In this document: one piece after another, positions 42,937 through 52,026 of the stretch
Layout: each line of letters starts with the position of its first letter
Numbering within the stretch: position 1 is the first letter of the stretch
Assembly: GCA_934339365.1 (NCBI GenBank)
Contig: CAKRHW010000010.1
Coordinates: 1-63,073, forward strand
From: an uncultured Lachnospiraceae bacterium
Lineage (GTDB): Bacteria > Bacillota > Clostridia > Lachnospirales > Lachnospiraceae
Length of the DNA stretch: 63,073 bases
Reading direction: 5' to 3'
Notes under the pieces: model-generated
What the model was told of the DNA's origin: nothing
The model's database searches: none
Seen by the model: only the letters and a program-made list of their open reading frames with translations
Program-made: the position numbers and the translations under genes

Positions 42937-43872
42937 ATGTTTAAGTTAACACCAAGTTGTAAAGATTATATTTGGGGCGGCAATAAATTAAAGACAGATT
43001 TCGGAAAGAAATTTGATGGAAATCCTTTAGCTGAGACATGGGAATTATCATGCCATCCAGACGGACCATCTTATGTTACAGAAGATGGAAAAGAACTTAC
43101 ATTGAGAGAATATATTGACAAGCATGGCAAGCAGGTATTAGGAAAGAACTGCGAAAAGTTCGAAGATTTCCCTGTATTAATCAAGTTCATTGATGCTAAA
43201 GGAAACTTATCTGTTCAGGTACATCCAAGTGATGATTATGCACTTAAGAATGAAGGACAGTATGGTAAGACAGAGATGTGGTATGTAGTTGACTGTGAAG
43301 AAGGCGCATGCTTATACTTCGGATTCAAACAGGATATCACAACAGAAGAATTTGAAGAAAGAATCAAGAATAATACTTTGTTAGAAGTATTGAACAAGGT
43401 TCCTGTAAAGAAGGGTGATGTATTCTTTATCGAATCAGGTACCTTACATGCCATTGGAGAAGGAATCATCATTGCAGAGATTCAGCAGAATTCAAACCTG
43501 ACATACAGAGTATATGATTATGGCAGAATTGGAAAAGATGGTAAGCCAAGAGAATTACACATTGAAAAGGCCGTTAAGGTAACAAAATGTGAAAAAGTAA
43601 AGTATAAATCATTTGCACCAGATCTTGGTAAATGCAAATACTTCAAGGTTGATAAGATTTACTTAGATGGACAGTACTCAAAGACTTTAACAGGAAATGT
43701 AGATGATTCTTCTTTCTTACATATCTTAGTTTTAGATGGAAAAGCAACTGTAACAAATGGTGGCAATACAGTTTCTGTTCAGAAGGGTGACAGCTTATTT
43801 ATTCCTGCAAATGCAGGCGAATATACAATTGAAGGTGAAATTGAAGCACTGACAACAGTAATTCCAGAATAG
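42937..43872 (+). CDS. manA: Mannose-6-phosphate isomerase, class I
   Basis: 311 residues; cupin-type zinc enzyme converting mannose-6-P to fructose-6-P. Motifs are DYIWGGNKLK, WELSCHPDGPS, zinc ligands in SVQVHPSDDYA with a Glu downstream (GKTEMWYV), FFIESGTLHAIGEG and the RVYDYGR active-site loop. Final step of the mannan route into glycolysis. I chose the ATG at 42937, 5 nt after GGAGG; the ATG at 42925 precedes that site. Its own terminator follows. Confidence 0.95.
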   Translation: MFKLTPSCKDYIWGGNKLKTDFGKKFDGNPLAETWELSCHPDGPSYVTEDGKELTLREYIDKHGKQVLGKNCEKFEDFPVLIKFIDAKGNLSVQVHPSDDYALKNEGQYGKTEMWYVVDCEEGACLYFGFKQDITTEEFEERIKNNTLLEVLNKVPVKKGDVFFIESGTLHAIGEGIIIAEIQQNSNLTYRVYDYGRIGKDGKPRELHIEKAVKVTKCEKVKYKSFAPDLGKCKYFKVDKIYLDGQYSKTLTGNVDDSSFLHILVLDGKATVTNGGNTVSVQKGDSLFIPANAGEYTIEGEIEALTTVIPE

Positions 43873-43933
43873 GCAACAAAACGAATAAAAAATAGAAAAA
43901 CGGTTATACTTTTTAGAGTAAAATGATGACAGG

Positions 43934-43965
43934 GAGCGTTAGCCAGACGGGCTGACGCTCTTTTT
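43934..43965 (+). terminator. Terminator of the mannan locus
   Basis: GAGCGTTAGCC pairs with GGCTGACGCTC (one wobble), followed by TTTTT. Strong, GC-rich; closes the transporter-phosphorylase-manA unit. Confidence 0.88.
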
Positions 43966-44040
43966 GACTAAAAAAAGAAAAAACATTTTAAATCTTGTAA
44001 TAGATATGATAAACTATAGATACAACGGAGGTTTAAGAGA

Positions 44041-44592
44041 ATGGCGTTAATTTTACATCAGAATAAATTAGATAAAAAAGGGAAAATATACTGTAAGAAA
44101 GAAAATCAGATGATAGAACCAAGCTATACGAAGTGCATGAAATGTAATTTGTATGAAGGTATGCTTCAGGGAAATGGTGTGATTTGCAAATGGAATGATG
44201 ACGATTATAGCATGAACGATGGAGCAGTTGCCATATCAGATCCGATGGAAGAATATTATCGGATGAACCAGGATGCATTTGCAATGGCAGATTTTCTGAA
44301 GATGTCGGTAGATATGAGCGAATTAAGGGATGAGTTAGAACTTGCAGATGGATTAGAGATTCTTGATAAATTAGAAGCAATCGGTGAGAAAACAGTCAGC
44401 CTTGCGGCAGGGGATATGTTAATCAGCAGAGTGATTATTCAGAGAACAGAAGATATACAGAAAGAAGCAGCTGTGATTGTGACGCAGTGTGTATTCGAGG
44501 GAATGGAAGAATATGCGGCATTAAAGAGTGTAAAGTTCAGAGAGAAAGAATACATCATAAAGGGTGATCACAGAGAGAATATCATTTTTTAA
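44041..44592 (+). CDS. Unknown protein with N-terminal cysteine cluster
   Basis: 183 residues; I do not recognise the family. Four cysteines occur in the first 55 residues (YCKKE, KCMKC, VICKW), a plausible single zinc or iron-sulfur site. The middle is acidic (SMNDGAVAISDPMEEYYRMN) and the C-terminal half mixed helix and strand. No signal peptide or TM segment. CGGAGG precedes the ATG. It ends 46 nt before the diguanylate cyclase gene, so the two may be co-expressed. Confidence 0.7.
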   Translation: MALILHQNKLDKKGKIYCKKENQMIEPSYTKCMKCNLYEGMLQGNGVICKWNDDDYSMNDGAVAISDPMEEYYRMNQDAFAMADFLKMSVDMSELRDELELADGLEILDKLEAIGEKTVSLAAGDMLISRVIIQRTEDIQKEAAVIVTQCVFEGMEEYAALKSVKFREKEYIIKGDHRENIIF

Positions 44593-44638
44593 CAGGGGAT
44601 TAAGAGAAACCGCCGGCAATGCGGAAAGAAGGGCAGAG

Positions 44639-46810
44639 ATGAGAGGACGAAGTATAAAAAAATGGATACTGGCCTGCGTTTGTATAGGGGTGTTATCTCT
44701 TGTTCAGGCAGGTGGTCTGTATGCACAGGAAAATGAGACAGTCGAATCCAAAGCTGCATCCTATAATACGAATCGTAGAACTGTGAAAGTGGGATGGTTT
44801 CGGATGGATGGAATGATGCAGAAGAACGAGTATGGGAAGCGTAGTGGTTATGTATATGATTATTTACAGGAACTGTCGAAGTATGCGGGACTTGATTATG
44901 AATATGTAGATGGCAGCTGGGATGAATGTTATCAACGGTTAAAAGAAGGTAAGATAGATCTTATGCCACTTGTGGATGCCCGCAAGGACAGAGAAGAGGA
45001 AGTCGCTTATTCTGAAATTGAGATGGGCGTAATACAGGCAGTGCTTTTGACACTGAATGAGAATGAGGAGATACAGCCGGGCAATTATATCACTTATAAT
45101 GGGAAGAAAGTGGCTGTAGTCAAGGGAACGAATGAAGAACAACTCTTTTTGCAACTGATGAAGAAGAAGGGATTTCAGACAGAACTTATAGAGTGTACAG
45201 ACTATAAACAGGCAATTGAGAAGTTAAATAATCATGAAGTTGACATGACAGTTACGGATTCACTTTTAAATTCAGCAGGAGATTTGAAGACCTTAGAACA
45301 TTTTTCAAGTAACTTAACTTATTTAGTGGCTAAGAAAGGGGATCAGGATCTTTTAGAACGGGTTGATTATGGATTGAACTGTATTCATAATTATCTTCCG
45401 CAGCTTTCAAAATGGCTTGAGACAAAGTATGATTTTGGAAAAAAAGAGTCCGAATTGAATTTGACAAAGGAAGAACAGGAATATTTAAAAGAACATCCGG
45501 TGCTGGAATTTGAAGCGGTTCGAGACAATGGGTATTTATCATATAAGAAGGATGGAGAAGAAAAAGGATTCCATTACCGCCTGATGAAAGAGGTTGCAGA
45601 TCAGTTACAGGTTGATTTTACATACAATGAGGTAGCAAATTATTCAGAATTAAGTGATAAAATAAATGCAGGAGATTACATGGCTGCCGCCGGATATTTC
45701 TATGATTATTCCTGGGCGGAAGAAGGAAATGTAGAGTTGACTTCTCCGTATATCAATCTGCAATATTACGAGATAACGAATAAAGAGCAGACAATTCCGG
45801 ATGAGAAACAGTGCAAAGTAGCGGCAGTAAGACAGTTAAAGATTGCCAATGATTATGTCTTAGAGCACTATGCACAGAAACAGATTACCTGGTATGATTC
45901 GCAAAAAGAATGTTTAGATGCAGTAAGAGATGGAGAAGTAGATATTACATACTGTAATAATTTTACTGCAGACTATTATTTAGACCAATATGATTACCGT
46001 TCCTTAAGCAAAGATATTATTGGATATGCAGACAGAATCTGCTTTGCGGTTCCAAAAGACCAGCCGATTCTTGCTACGATTCTTAGCAAAGCAATTGCTG
46101 CAGTTGGAAAAGAAAAGATTCAGAAATTAAAAAGTGAATCCTGTCGTTATAATGCGGAATCCACAGAGCTTTGGAACTGGATGAATAATAATCCGAAAGA
46201 ATTTGCCATGGCAGTAGCGATGTTAGTAATGGGTGTCTCCCTGTTGCTGTTATTTATTGTGTTATTTGCCGTAACAAAGAACAAAAATATAAAGATAGAA
46301 AAAGCAATGAGGTCCGCAAGAATGGATTCTCTGACGAAGATTTATAATCGTGACAGCATCGAAAGTCTGATTCGGGAGTATTTTGAACAGGTACAGGGAT
46401 GCGGAGTGGTGGCATTTATCATGATGGATGTGGATAACTTCAAAGAAATTAATGACACCTGTGGACATGTGTTGGGAGATAAGGTTTTAATTAAATTAGC
46501 ACGCATTTTAGATGAGCAATTTTCAGATGATGGAATTGTTGCACGTATGGGTGGCGATGAATTTGCTGTATTTCTTCCGAACGCGGTGAGTCATAAGAAT
46601 ATCGAAGATAAGATTACCCTGCTGCGCTCGATTATAAGAGAACAGATGAAAGAAGAACAGAGCGAATTCAAGGGAGGGGAGATTTCTTGTTCCATCGGAG
46701 TAGCAATGTTGTATGATGGGGTGGGAGCATTTTCGCAGATTTACAGCAAGGCAGATCAGGCACTGTATATGGCAAAGCGAAATGGAAAAAATCAGTACGT
46801 GATAAATTAG
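44639..46810 (+). CDS. Membrane diguanylate cyclase with two SBP_bac_3 sensor domains
   Basis: 723 residues. A signal anchor is followed by two tandem amino-acid-binding-type periplasmic domains (about 40-270 and 285-515), one TM helix (about 520-545) and a GGDEF domain (about 560-723) with DVDNFKEINDTCGHVLGD and intact ARMGGDEFAV. It should make cyclic di-GMP in response to an external ligand. No RxxD inhibitory site is seen before GGDEF, so product inhibition may be absent. I chose the ATG at 44639; the longer reading from 44564 overlaps the upstream gene and is Arg-rich without a signal sequence. Confidence 0.88.
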   Translation: MRGRSIKKWILACVCIGVLSLVQAGGLYAQENETVESKAASYNTNRRTVKVGWFRMDGMMQKNEYGKRSGYVYDYLQELSKYAGLDYEYVDGSWDECYQRLKEGKIDLMPLVDARKDREEEVAYSEIEMGVIQAVLLTLNENEEIQPGNYITYNGKKVAVVKGTNEEQLFLQLMKKKGFQTELIECTDYKQAIEKLNNHEVDMTVTDSLLNSAGDLKTLEHFSSNLTYLVAKKGDQDLLERVDYGLNCIHNYLPQLSKWLETKYDFGKKESELNLTKEEQEYLKEHPVLEFEAVRDNGYLSYKKDGEEKGFHYRLMKEVADQLQVDFTYNEVANYSELSDKINAGDYMAAAGYFYDYSWAEEGNVELTSPYINLQYYEITNKEQTIPDEKQCKVAAVRQLKIANDYVLEHYAQKQITWYDSQKECLDAVRDGEVDITYCNNFTADYYLDQYDYRSLSKDIIGYADRICFAVPKDQPILATILSKAIAAVGKEKIQKLKSESCRYNAESTELWNWMNNNPKEFAMAVAMLVMGVSLLLLFIVLFAVTKNKNIKIEKAMRSARMDSLTKIYNRDSIESLIREYFEQVQGCGVVAFIMMDVDNFKEINDTCGHVLGDKVLIKLARILDEQFSDDGIVARMGGDEFAVFLPNAVSHKNIEDKITLLRSIIREQMKEEQSEFKGGEISCSIGVAMLYDGVGAFSQIYSKADQALYMAKRNGKNQYVIN

Positions 46811-46842
46811 CGGAATGATTAAGAAAAATGTAATAAATTATT

Positions 46843-46872
46843 TTGCAAATCTAAATATTTAAAGAGTACAAT
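46843..46872 (+). promoter_or_regulatory. Promoter of the Thr/Glu-rich lipoprotein gene
   Basis: TTGCAA, 18 bp, TACAAT, ending 41 nt before the ATG. Confidence 0.5.
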
Positions 46873-46913
46873 ACGAAAATATAGAAAGGCTTTTAGATTG
46901 GAGGTACTTTAAA

Positions 46914-47567
46914 ATGAAAAAGAAAAATTTAGCAGTTTTGGCGACAGCAGTAACGGTTATTGCAGCACTTGCAGTAGGAGTAACCGCATGCAAAGGCAAA
47001 AAGGATGACGATAATACGAAAGACGATGTAACAACAGAAAGTGCAACAACGGAAGAAGAGACAACAACAGAAGAAGATACGACCGAGGAGACAACAGAAG
47101 AGACGAGTGCAGAGAGTGAATCTACAGCTGCGACAGAGGCTGTTAAGTCGTCTGAGGCGATGAGTGAATTACAGAATGAGGAAAGTAAGGCAGCAGATGC
47201 TACAAAGAAGGACAGCACGAAGGAAACAACAGTGGCTGCAACAACAAAAGCACCAACAGCAACAGAGTATAGCTGGTCAGGATATTATGAATCAGAAGGC
47301 AATGCAGGTTCTACACAGTTTCATATTAAGAAAAGTGGTTCTGGATTCGAGATTACAGGAGATGGAATTGACGGTGATAAGTATGGCGAGATTGCAGGAG
47401 CACTTGTAAAAGTAAATGACAGCACCTATAAGTACAAAGGTGAGAATGGAACCTTAACACTTCGTTATAAGAATGGAACCATTACAGTAAAACAGAGTGG
47501 TACTGTAGGTGATGAGGGATTTGATTTCTCAGGAACTTATCAGAAGACAAGAACAACAGAAGAGTAA
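46914..47567 (+). CDS. Thr/Glu-rich lipoprotein with small C-terminal beta domain
   Basis: 217 residues. A lipobox (VGVTACKG) is followed by about 90 residues dominated by Thr, Glu and Ser, probably a wall-spanning stalk, and a compact domain (about 118-215) of alternating Gly-rich strands (YSWSGYYESEGNAGSTQF, GTLTLRYKNGTITV, FDFSGTYQKT). The domain resembles lipocalin-like secreted domains of gut Firmicutes but I cannot name it. GGAGG lies upstream. Confidence 0.75.
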   Translation: MKKKNLAVLATAVTVIAALAVGVTACKGKKDDDNTKDDVTTESATTEEETTTEEDTTEETTEETSAESESTAATEAVKSSEAMSELQNEESKAADATKKDSTKETTVAATTKAPTATEYSWSGYYESEGNAGSTQFHIKKSGSGFEITGDGIDGDKYGEIAGALVKVNDSTYKYKGENGTLTLRYKNGTITVKQSGTVGDEGFDFSGTYQKTRTTEE

Positions 47568-47624
47568 CGGACAAGAGAAAGGAGGGAGCCTGCAGAGCCT
47601 TTGGCAGCTGCAGGTGAGAGCGAT

Positions 47625-48071
47625 ATGAAAGAGATTCGAGAAGTGAAGGAAAGTGATTTAAAAGGATTGCTAGAATTATATATGCAGCTTCGTGATCAGC
47701 CTATGCCGAAAGATACAATCAGACTGAATCATGTATGGTGGGATATCTTAGAATCGCGTCATGTACATACGGTTGTAGGGGTAGAAGATGGAACGATAGT
47801 ATCTTCCTGTATGATTACGATTATTCCGAATCTGACACATGGACAGAGACCGTATGCGATTATTGAAAATGTAATTACAGATGTCGAGCACCGAAGAATG
47901 GGTTGGGCAAGACGTGTATTAGATTATGCAAAGGATCAGATTGCAAAGCCTGCCAACTGTTACAAAATTATGCTATTAACAGGACAAAAAGAGCAAGGAG
48001 TACTAGACTTTTACGAAGATTGCGGTTATAATAAAAATGATAAGACAGCATTTATTAAATGGTTGTTCTAA
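47625..48071 (+). CDS. GNAT-family N-acetyltransferase
   Basis: 148 residues. The acetyl-CoA fold is visible from MKEIREVKESDLKGLLELYMQLRD through VIENVITDVEHRRMGWARRVLDYAKDQI (pyrophosphate-binding loop, here RRMGWA rather than RGxGxG/A) to KIMLLTGQKEQGVLDFYEDCGY. Substrate unknown. I chose the ATG at 47625, with AGGTGAG upstream. A strong GGAGGGAG lies further up at 47581, followed by a CCTGCA...TGCAGG hairpin that could control access to the start. Confidence 0.87.
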   Translation: MKEIREVKESDLKGLLELYMQLRDQPMPKDTIRLNHVWWDILESRHVHTVVGVEDGTIVSSCMITIIPNLTHGQRPYAIIENVITDVEHRRMGWARRVLDYAKDQIAKPANCYKIMLLTGQKEQGVLDFYEDCGYNKNDKTAFIKWLF

Positions 48072-48110
48072 TGAAAGTCCGTAAACGAAATAACTTTCAT
48101 TATTAAAATA

Positions 48111-48162
48111 AAAATACCGGAGTTAATACCAAATTGCCATGGTTTTACCTCTGGTATTTTTC
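48111..48162 (+). terminator. Terminator after the GNAT gene
   Basis: AAAATACCGG... pairs with ...CTGGTATTTT over about 16 bp with mismatches, ending in T residues. It separates the GNAT gene from the NSS transporters. Confidence 0.65.
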
Positions 48163-48189
48163 TATTCGTGACAGAAGAGAGGAGAGATT

Positions 48190-49554
48190 ATGAAGAGAGA
48201 AAAATTTGCTTCAAGATTAGGATTTGTGTTAGTAAGTGCAGGCTGTGCAATCGGTCTTGGAAATGTATGGCGCTTCCCCTATATTACGGGAAAATATGGG
48301 GGCAGTGCATTTGTATTATTGTATTTACTGTTTCTTGCAATCATGGGACTTCCGATTCTGGTGATGGAATTGTCTGTCGGACGGGCCAGCCAGGCAAGTA
48401 TTGCAGTATCTTTTGACCGGTTAGAGAAACCAGGGCAGAAATGGCATTGTGGAAAATATATTGGAATGGTGGGTAATTATCTGCTCATGTCCTTTTATAC
48501 TGTAATTGGCGGATGGATGATTTATTACTGTATTCAGATGGCAACAGGAAAGTTTGAGAATAAGAATTCCGGGCAGGTAGCTGGGGTTTTATCAGAGCTT
48601 CAAGGGAACACTGGGAAAATGACATTTTTTATGGTACTGATTGTTGTGCTTTGTTTCGGAGTCTGTGCAATGGGCGTGCAGAAGGGAGTTGAGAAGGTCA
48701 CAAAGATTATGATGCTCTTTTTACTTGCATTGATGGCAATTCTTGCTGTTAAGACACTTTCATTGCCGGGAGGAAAGGGCGGACTGAATTTTTTCCTGAA
48801 ACCGGATTTTAAGAAGATGTTTCAGAACGGATGGGCAGAACCTGTTTATGCAGCGATGGGACAGGCATTTTTTACATTGGGAATCGGTGCAGGAAGTATG
48901 GCGATTTTTGGAAGCTACATCGGAAAAGAACGTTCTCTGACCGGTGAAGCAATTACCATTACCATATTAGATACTGCGGTTGCTATTATGGCAGGAGTCA
49001 TTATCTTTCCGTCATGCTTTGCATTTGGAATTGAGCCGGATGCAGGTCCAAGTCTGATTTTTATTACACTTCCGAATGTATTTAATTCCATGAGCGGAGG
49101 AAGAATCTGGGGAACTTTATTTTTTGTATTCCTGACATTTGCGGCAATGTCTACCATTATTGCTATTTTTGAAAATATTGTTTCCTTTGCAATCGATGCA
49201 TGGGGATGGTCGAGAAAGAAGGCTGTCATTTGTAATTTGATACTTATTATAGTAGTTTCTATGCCATGTATACTGGGATTCCATGTGTGGAAAGGTTTCG
49301 AACCACTAGGAAAAGGCAGTAATATCATGGACTTAGAAGACTTTATTATGAGTGATAATATTCTTCCGATTGGATGTCTGATTTATCTGCTGTTTTGTAC
49401 GCAAAAGTTCGGCTGGGGATGGAAGAATTTTATACAGGAAGCAAATGAAGGAAAAGGAATGAAATTCCCGGCATGGAGTCGCTTCTTTGTTACCTATATA
49501 CTTCCGATTATTGTGTTGATTATTTTAGTTAAAGGGTATCTGGATAAATTTTAA
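48190..49554 (+). CDS. Sodium-dependent NSS-family transporter
   Basis: 454 residues with about 11-12 transmembrane helices in the LeuT fold. The Na+/substrate-site segment of TM1 is GCAIGLGNVWRFPYITGKYGGSAF. Other blocks are FYTVIGGWMIYY (TM3) and YAAMGQAFFTLGIGAGSMAIFGSYI (TM6). It imports an amino acid or related solute with Na+. GAGGAGAG precedes the ATG. A tandem paralogue follows 66 nt later. Confidence 0.93.
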   Translation: MKREKFASRLGFVLVSAGCAIGLGNVWRFPYITGKYGGSAFVLLYLLFLAIMGLPILVMELSVGRASQASIAVSFDRLEKPGQKWHCGKYIGMVGNYLLMSFYTVIGGWMIYYCIQMATGKFENKNSGQVAGVLSELQGNTGKMTFFMVLIVVLCFGVCAMGVQKGVEKVTKIMMLFLLALMAILAVKTLSLPGGKGGLNFFLKPDFKKMFQNGWAEPVYAAMGQAFFTLGIGAGSMAIFGSYIGKERSLTGEAITITILDTAVAIMAGVIIFPSCFAFGIEPDAGPSLIFITLPNVFNSMSGGRIWGTLFFVFLTFAAMSTIIAIFENIVSFAIDAWGWSRKKAVICNLILIIVVSMPCILGFHVWKGFEPLGKGSNIMDLEDFIMSDNILPIGCLIYLLFCTQKFGWGWKNFIQEANEGKGMKFPAWSRFFVTYILPIIVLIILVKGYLDKF

Positions 49555-49620
49555 TAGTAAAACCAGAAAAACGGGAGATACTATTTTAGAATTCTTGATT
49601 AAGGGAGAAGATGTAAAATT

Positions 49621-50970
49621 ATGAAGAAAGGCAATAAGATAAAAGAAAAAAGCGAAAAAAGTAATTTTTCAGGAGGAATTGGATTTGTACTTGCGGCAGC
49701 AGGAAGTGCAGTTGGTCTAGGCAATCTATGGAGATTTCCCTATCTGGCGGCAAAATACGGAGGAGGAATTTTCATTCTTGTTTATGTAATTCTTGCACTG
49801 ACATTTGGATTTACACTGATGACAACAGAGATTGCAATTGGAAGAAAAACACTGGCCAGCCCGATTCGTGCCTATGGAAAACTATTACCGAAGTTTAATT
49901 TTCTGGGTTATCTGGCAGCGCTGGTTCCACTGATGATTGTGCCATACTATTCGGTAATCGGAGGATGGATTTTAAAATACGTATGGGTATTTTTTAGTGG
50001 ACACATGAAGATGGCAGCTAATCCGGAGTTTTTCTCAGGGTTTACAGGGCAAACAGTGGAACCGATTGTATGCTTTATTTTATACGCACTGCTTTCTGTT
50101 GTTGTTGTATTGGCAGGAGTACAGAAAGGAATTGAAAAATTAAGCAGAATCTTAATGCCGGTACTGGTTGTGATTACAGTTGTAATTTCGGTGTATGTCC
50201 TGATGCTTCCGGGAGCAGGAAAGGGAGCAGCTTTTTATCTTCTGCCTGATTTTAGCAAGTTTTCTTTCCAGACCATTCAGGTAGCAATGGGACAGATGTT
50301 TTATTCGATGAGTCTGGCGATGGGGATTATGATTACCTATGGCTCTTATACGAAAAGAAGCGTCAGTCTGGTAAAATCAGTGAATCAGATTGAATTTTTT
50401 GATACATTTATCGCACTGTTTGCCGGACTTATGATTATTCCGACTGTGTATATCTATGCAGGAGAACAGGGATTAGAGAAAAGTGGTCCGGAATTAATGT
50501 TTGTGGCTATGCCACAGATATTTTCAAAAATGAAGGCAGGAAATATCATCGGTGCCTTATTCTTTGTACTGGTGCTGTTCGCGGCTTTGACAAGTTCTAT
50601 TTCTATTATGGAAGCACTCGTGGCATCGCTGATGGAGAAGTTCAAGGTTGGAAGAAAAGCAGCCTGTGCAATTGTCATGGCGGTTATTCTGGTACTGGGA
50701 ATTCCTTCGTCCATGGGATTTGGAGCATGGAGCAGCATTAAGATTTTTGGAAGAAACTTCTTAGATTTCTTTGATTATATCAGTAATAATGTTCTTATGC
50801 CGATTGTGGCATTTGCCACCTGTATTCTTGTGGGATGGGTACTTGGACCAAAGGTAGTTACAGATGAAGTGACCAGAAATCACGAGAAATTCCGCAGACA
50901 GAAATTATTTTATATCATGGTAAAATATGTCGCACCGGTCTTATTATTGATGATTCTTTTTGTCAACTAG
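49621..50970 (+). CDS. Sodium-dependent NSS-family transporter (tandem paralogue)
   Basis: 449 residues, LeuT fold, with GSAVGLGNLWRFPYLAAKYGGGIF in TM1, YYSVIGGWILKYVW in TM3 and VAMGQMFYSMSLAMGIMITYGSYT in TM6. Similar to the preceding gene in design but clearly diverged, so a different substrate range is likely. GGGAG precedes the ATG. Confidence 0.93.
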   Translation: MKKGNKIKEKSEKSNFSGGIGFVLAAAGSAVGLGNLWRFPYLAAKYGGGIFILVYVILALTFGFTLMTTEIAIGRKTLASPIRAYGKLLPKFNFLGYLAALVPLMIVPYYSVIGGWILKYVWVFFSGHMKMAANPEFFSGFTGQTVEPIVCFILYALLSVVVVLAGVQKGIEKLSRILMPVLVVITVVISVYVLMLPGAGKGAAFYLLPDFSKFSFQTIQVAMGQMFYSMSLAMGIMITYGSYTKRSVSLVKSVNQIEFFDTFIALFAGLMIIPTVYIYAGEQGLEKSGPELMFVAMPQIFSKMKAGNIIGALFFVLVLFAALTSSISIMEALVASLMEKFKVGRKAACAIVMAVILVLGIPSSMGFGAWSSIKIFGRNFLDFFDYISNNVLMPIVAFATCILVGWVLGPKVVTDEVTRNHEKFRRQKLFYIMVKYVAPVLLLMILFVN

Positions 50971-51047
50971 AATGGCAGAAAGAAAAATAACTTGTAACAG
51001 AAAATAGAAAGCACTACAATAAATGTGGTGCCCAAATAACGGAAGAG

Positions 51048-51578
51048 ATGGAAAAAATGATGTTAGAAGAATTCAGAGACAGAAAAGCAAATGGATATGG
51101 AATCGGCGAGTATCGCAGAGTGCTCTATGAAGAGGAAATCTGGAATGCAGTATTGCTCTTTGTGGAAAAGAGAATGCCTTATAAAGTGTTAGAGGAAAAA
51201 AGAAGCCAGGATTTTAAACATATCTGGAAGAAACGATTTGTGAAAAAGGGTGGTCAAAAAGAAAAAAGTATTGGACAGCAGAGGACGTATGCTCAGGCAA
51301 AGGACGTGAAGAAAGGCTATCATTACCTTTGGGACGGATTAAAAGAAAGTCAGTGTATACAGAAAGATGAGGCATTGCAGACTTTTGAAAGCCAGAAAAA
51401 AGCAAATTGTTTTATACATTTTCCGGTAATTGACCTGACCGTCTTAGTGAGAAGGGCAGATCTGCTTACTTTAGAGGCAATAGAAGAAATGACAGATGTG
51501 GTAATTGCAGATGAGAACTTAGAATGGACATTTGTAAAGACACACGAAAAAGGCATAGGACCTTATTTTGTGTCTTAG
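51048..51578 (+). CDS. Unknown cytoplasmic protein, possibly DUF4275-like
   Basis: 176 residues without signal or TM segment. A DFKHIWKKRF segment and YHYLWDGLKESQCIQKDEALQTFESQKKANCFIHF resemble my recollection of DUF4275, a small family of unknown function. The start may be the ATG at 51048 or 51057; GGAAGAG suits either poorly. It lies between the NSS transporters and thioredoxin with short spacing. Confidence 0.65.
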   Translation: MEKMMLEEFRDRKANGYGIGEYRRVLYEEEIWNAVLLFVEKRMPYKVLEEKRSQDFKHIWKKRFVKKGGQKEKSIGQQRTYAQAKDVKKGYHYLWDGLKESQCIQKDEALQTFESQKKANCFIHFPVIDLTVLVRRADLLTLEAIEEMTDVVIADENLEWTFVKTHEKGIGPYFVS

Positions 51579-51614
51579 TAAATGAATTTGCAGCATAGAA
51601 AGGAAGAGAGAACT

Positions 51615-51926
51615 ATGGCAGTGATTGAAATTACAAAGGAAAATTTTGAACAGGAAGTTTTAAACTCAGAGGTACCGGTGTTGGTAGATTTCTGGGCGGA
51701 ATGGTGTGGACCTTGCAAAATGCTTTCACCGGTAGTGGAAGAAATTGCAGAGGAAGCAGAAGGATTTAAGGTTGGAAAAATTAATGTAGATGAGCAGCCG
51801 GAGTTAACCATGCAATACAAGGTTGCAATGATTCCAACTCTGATTGTATTTAAAAATGGAGAGAAAACAAGTGTCTCTAGGGGAGTTCAACCAAAGAAAG
51901 ACATTTTAAATATGCTTAATGCATAA
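51615..51926 (+). CDS. trxA: Thioredoxin
   Basis: 103 residues, the standard length, with the active-site WCGPCKM and the cis-Pro loop AMIPTLIVFKNGE. It reduces cytoplasmic disulfides, with thioredoxin reductase encoded elsewhere. I chose the ATG at 51615, with GGAAGAGAG upstream, over an N-terminal extension beginning at 51582 that includes this site. Confidence 0.95.
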   Translation: MAVIEITKENFEQEVLNSEVPVLVDFWAEWCGPCKMLSPVVEEIAEEAEGFKVGKINVDEQPELTMQYKVAMIPTLIVFKNGEKTSVSRGVQPKKDILNMLNA

Positions 51927-52026
51927 GATAAAATCAAAAATTAAAATTCTACTAGGCGTATTTCAATAAAAATCAGACCCTAAAAATGGTCATGTCGACA
52001 AAAAATATATTGAGCGTCTAAAAAAC

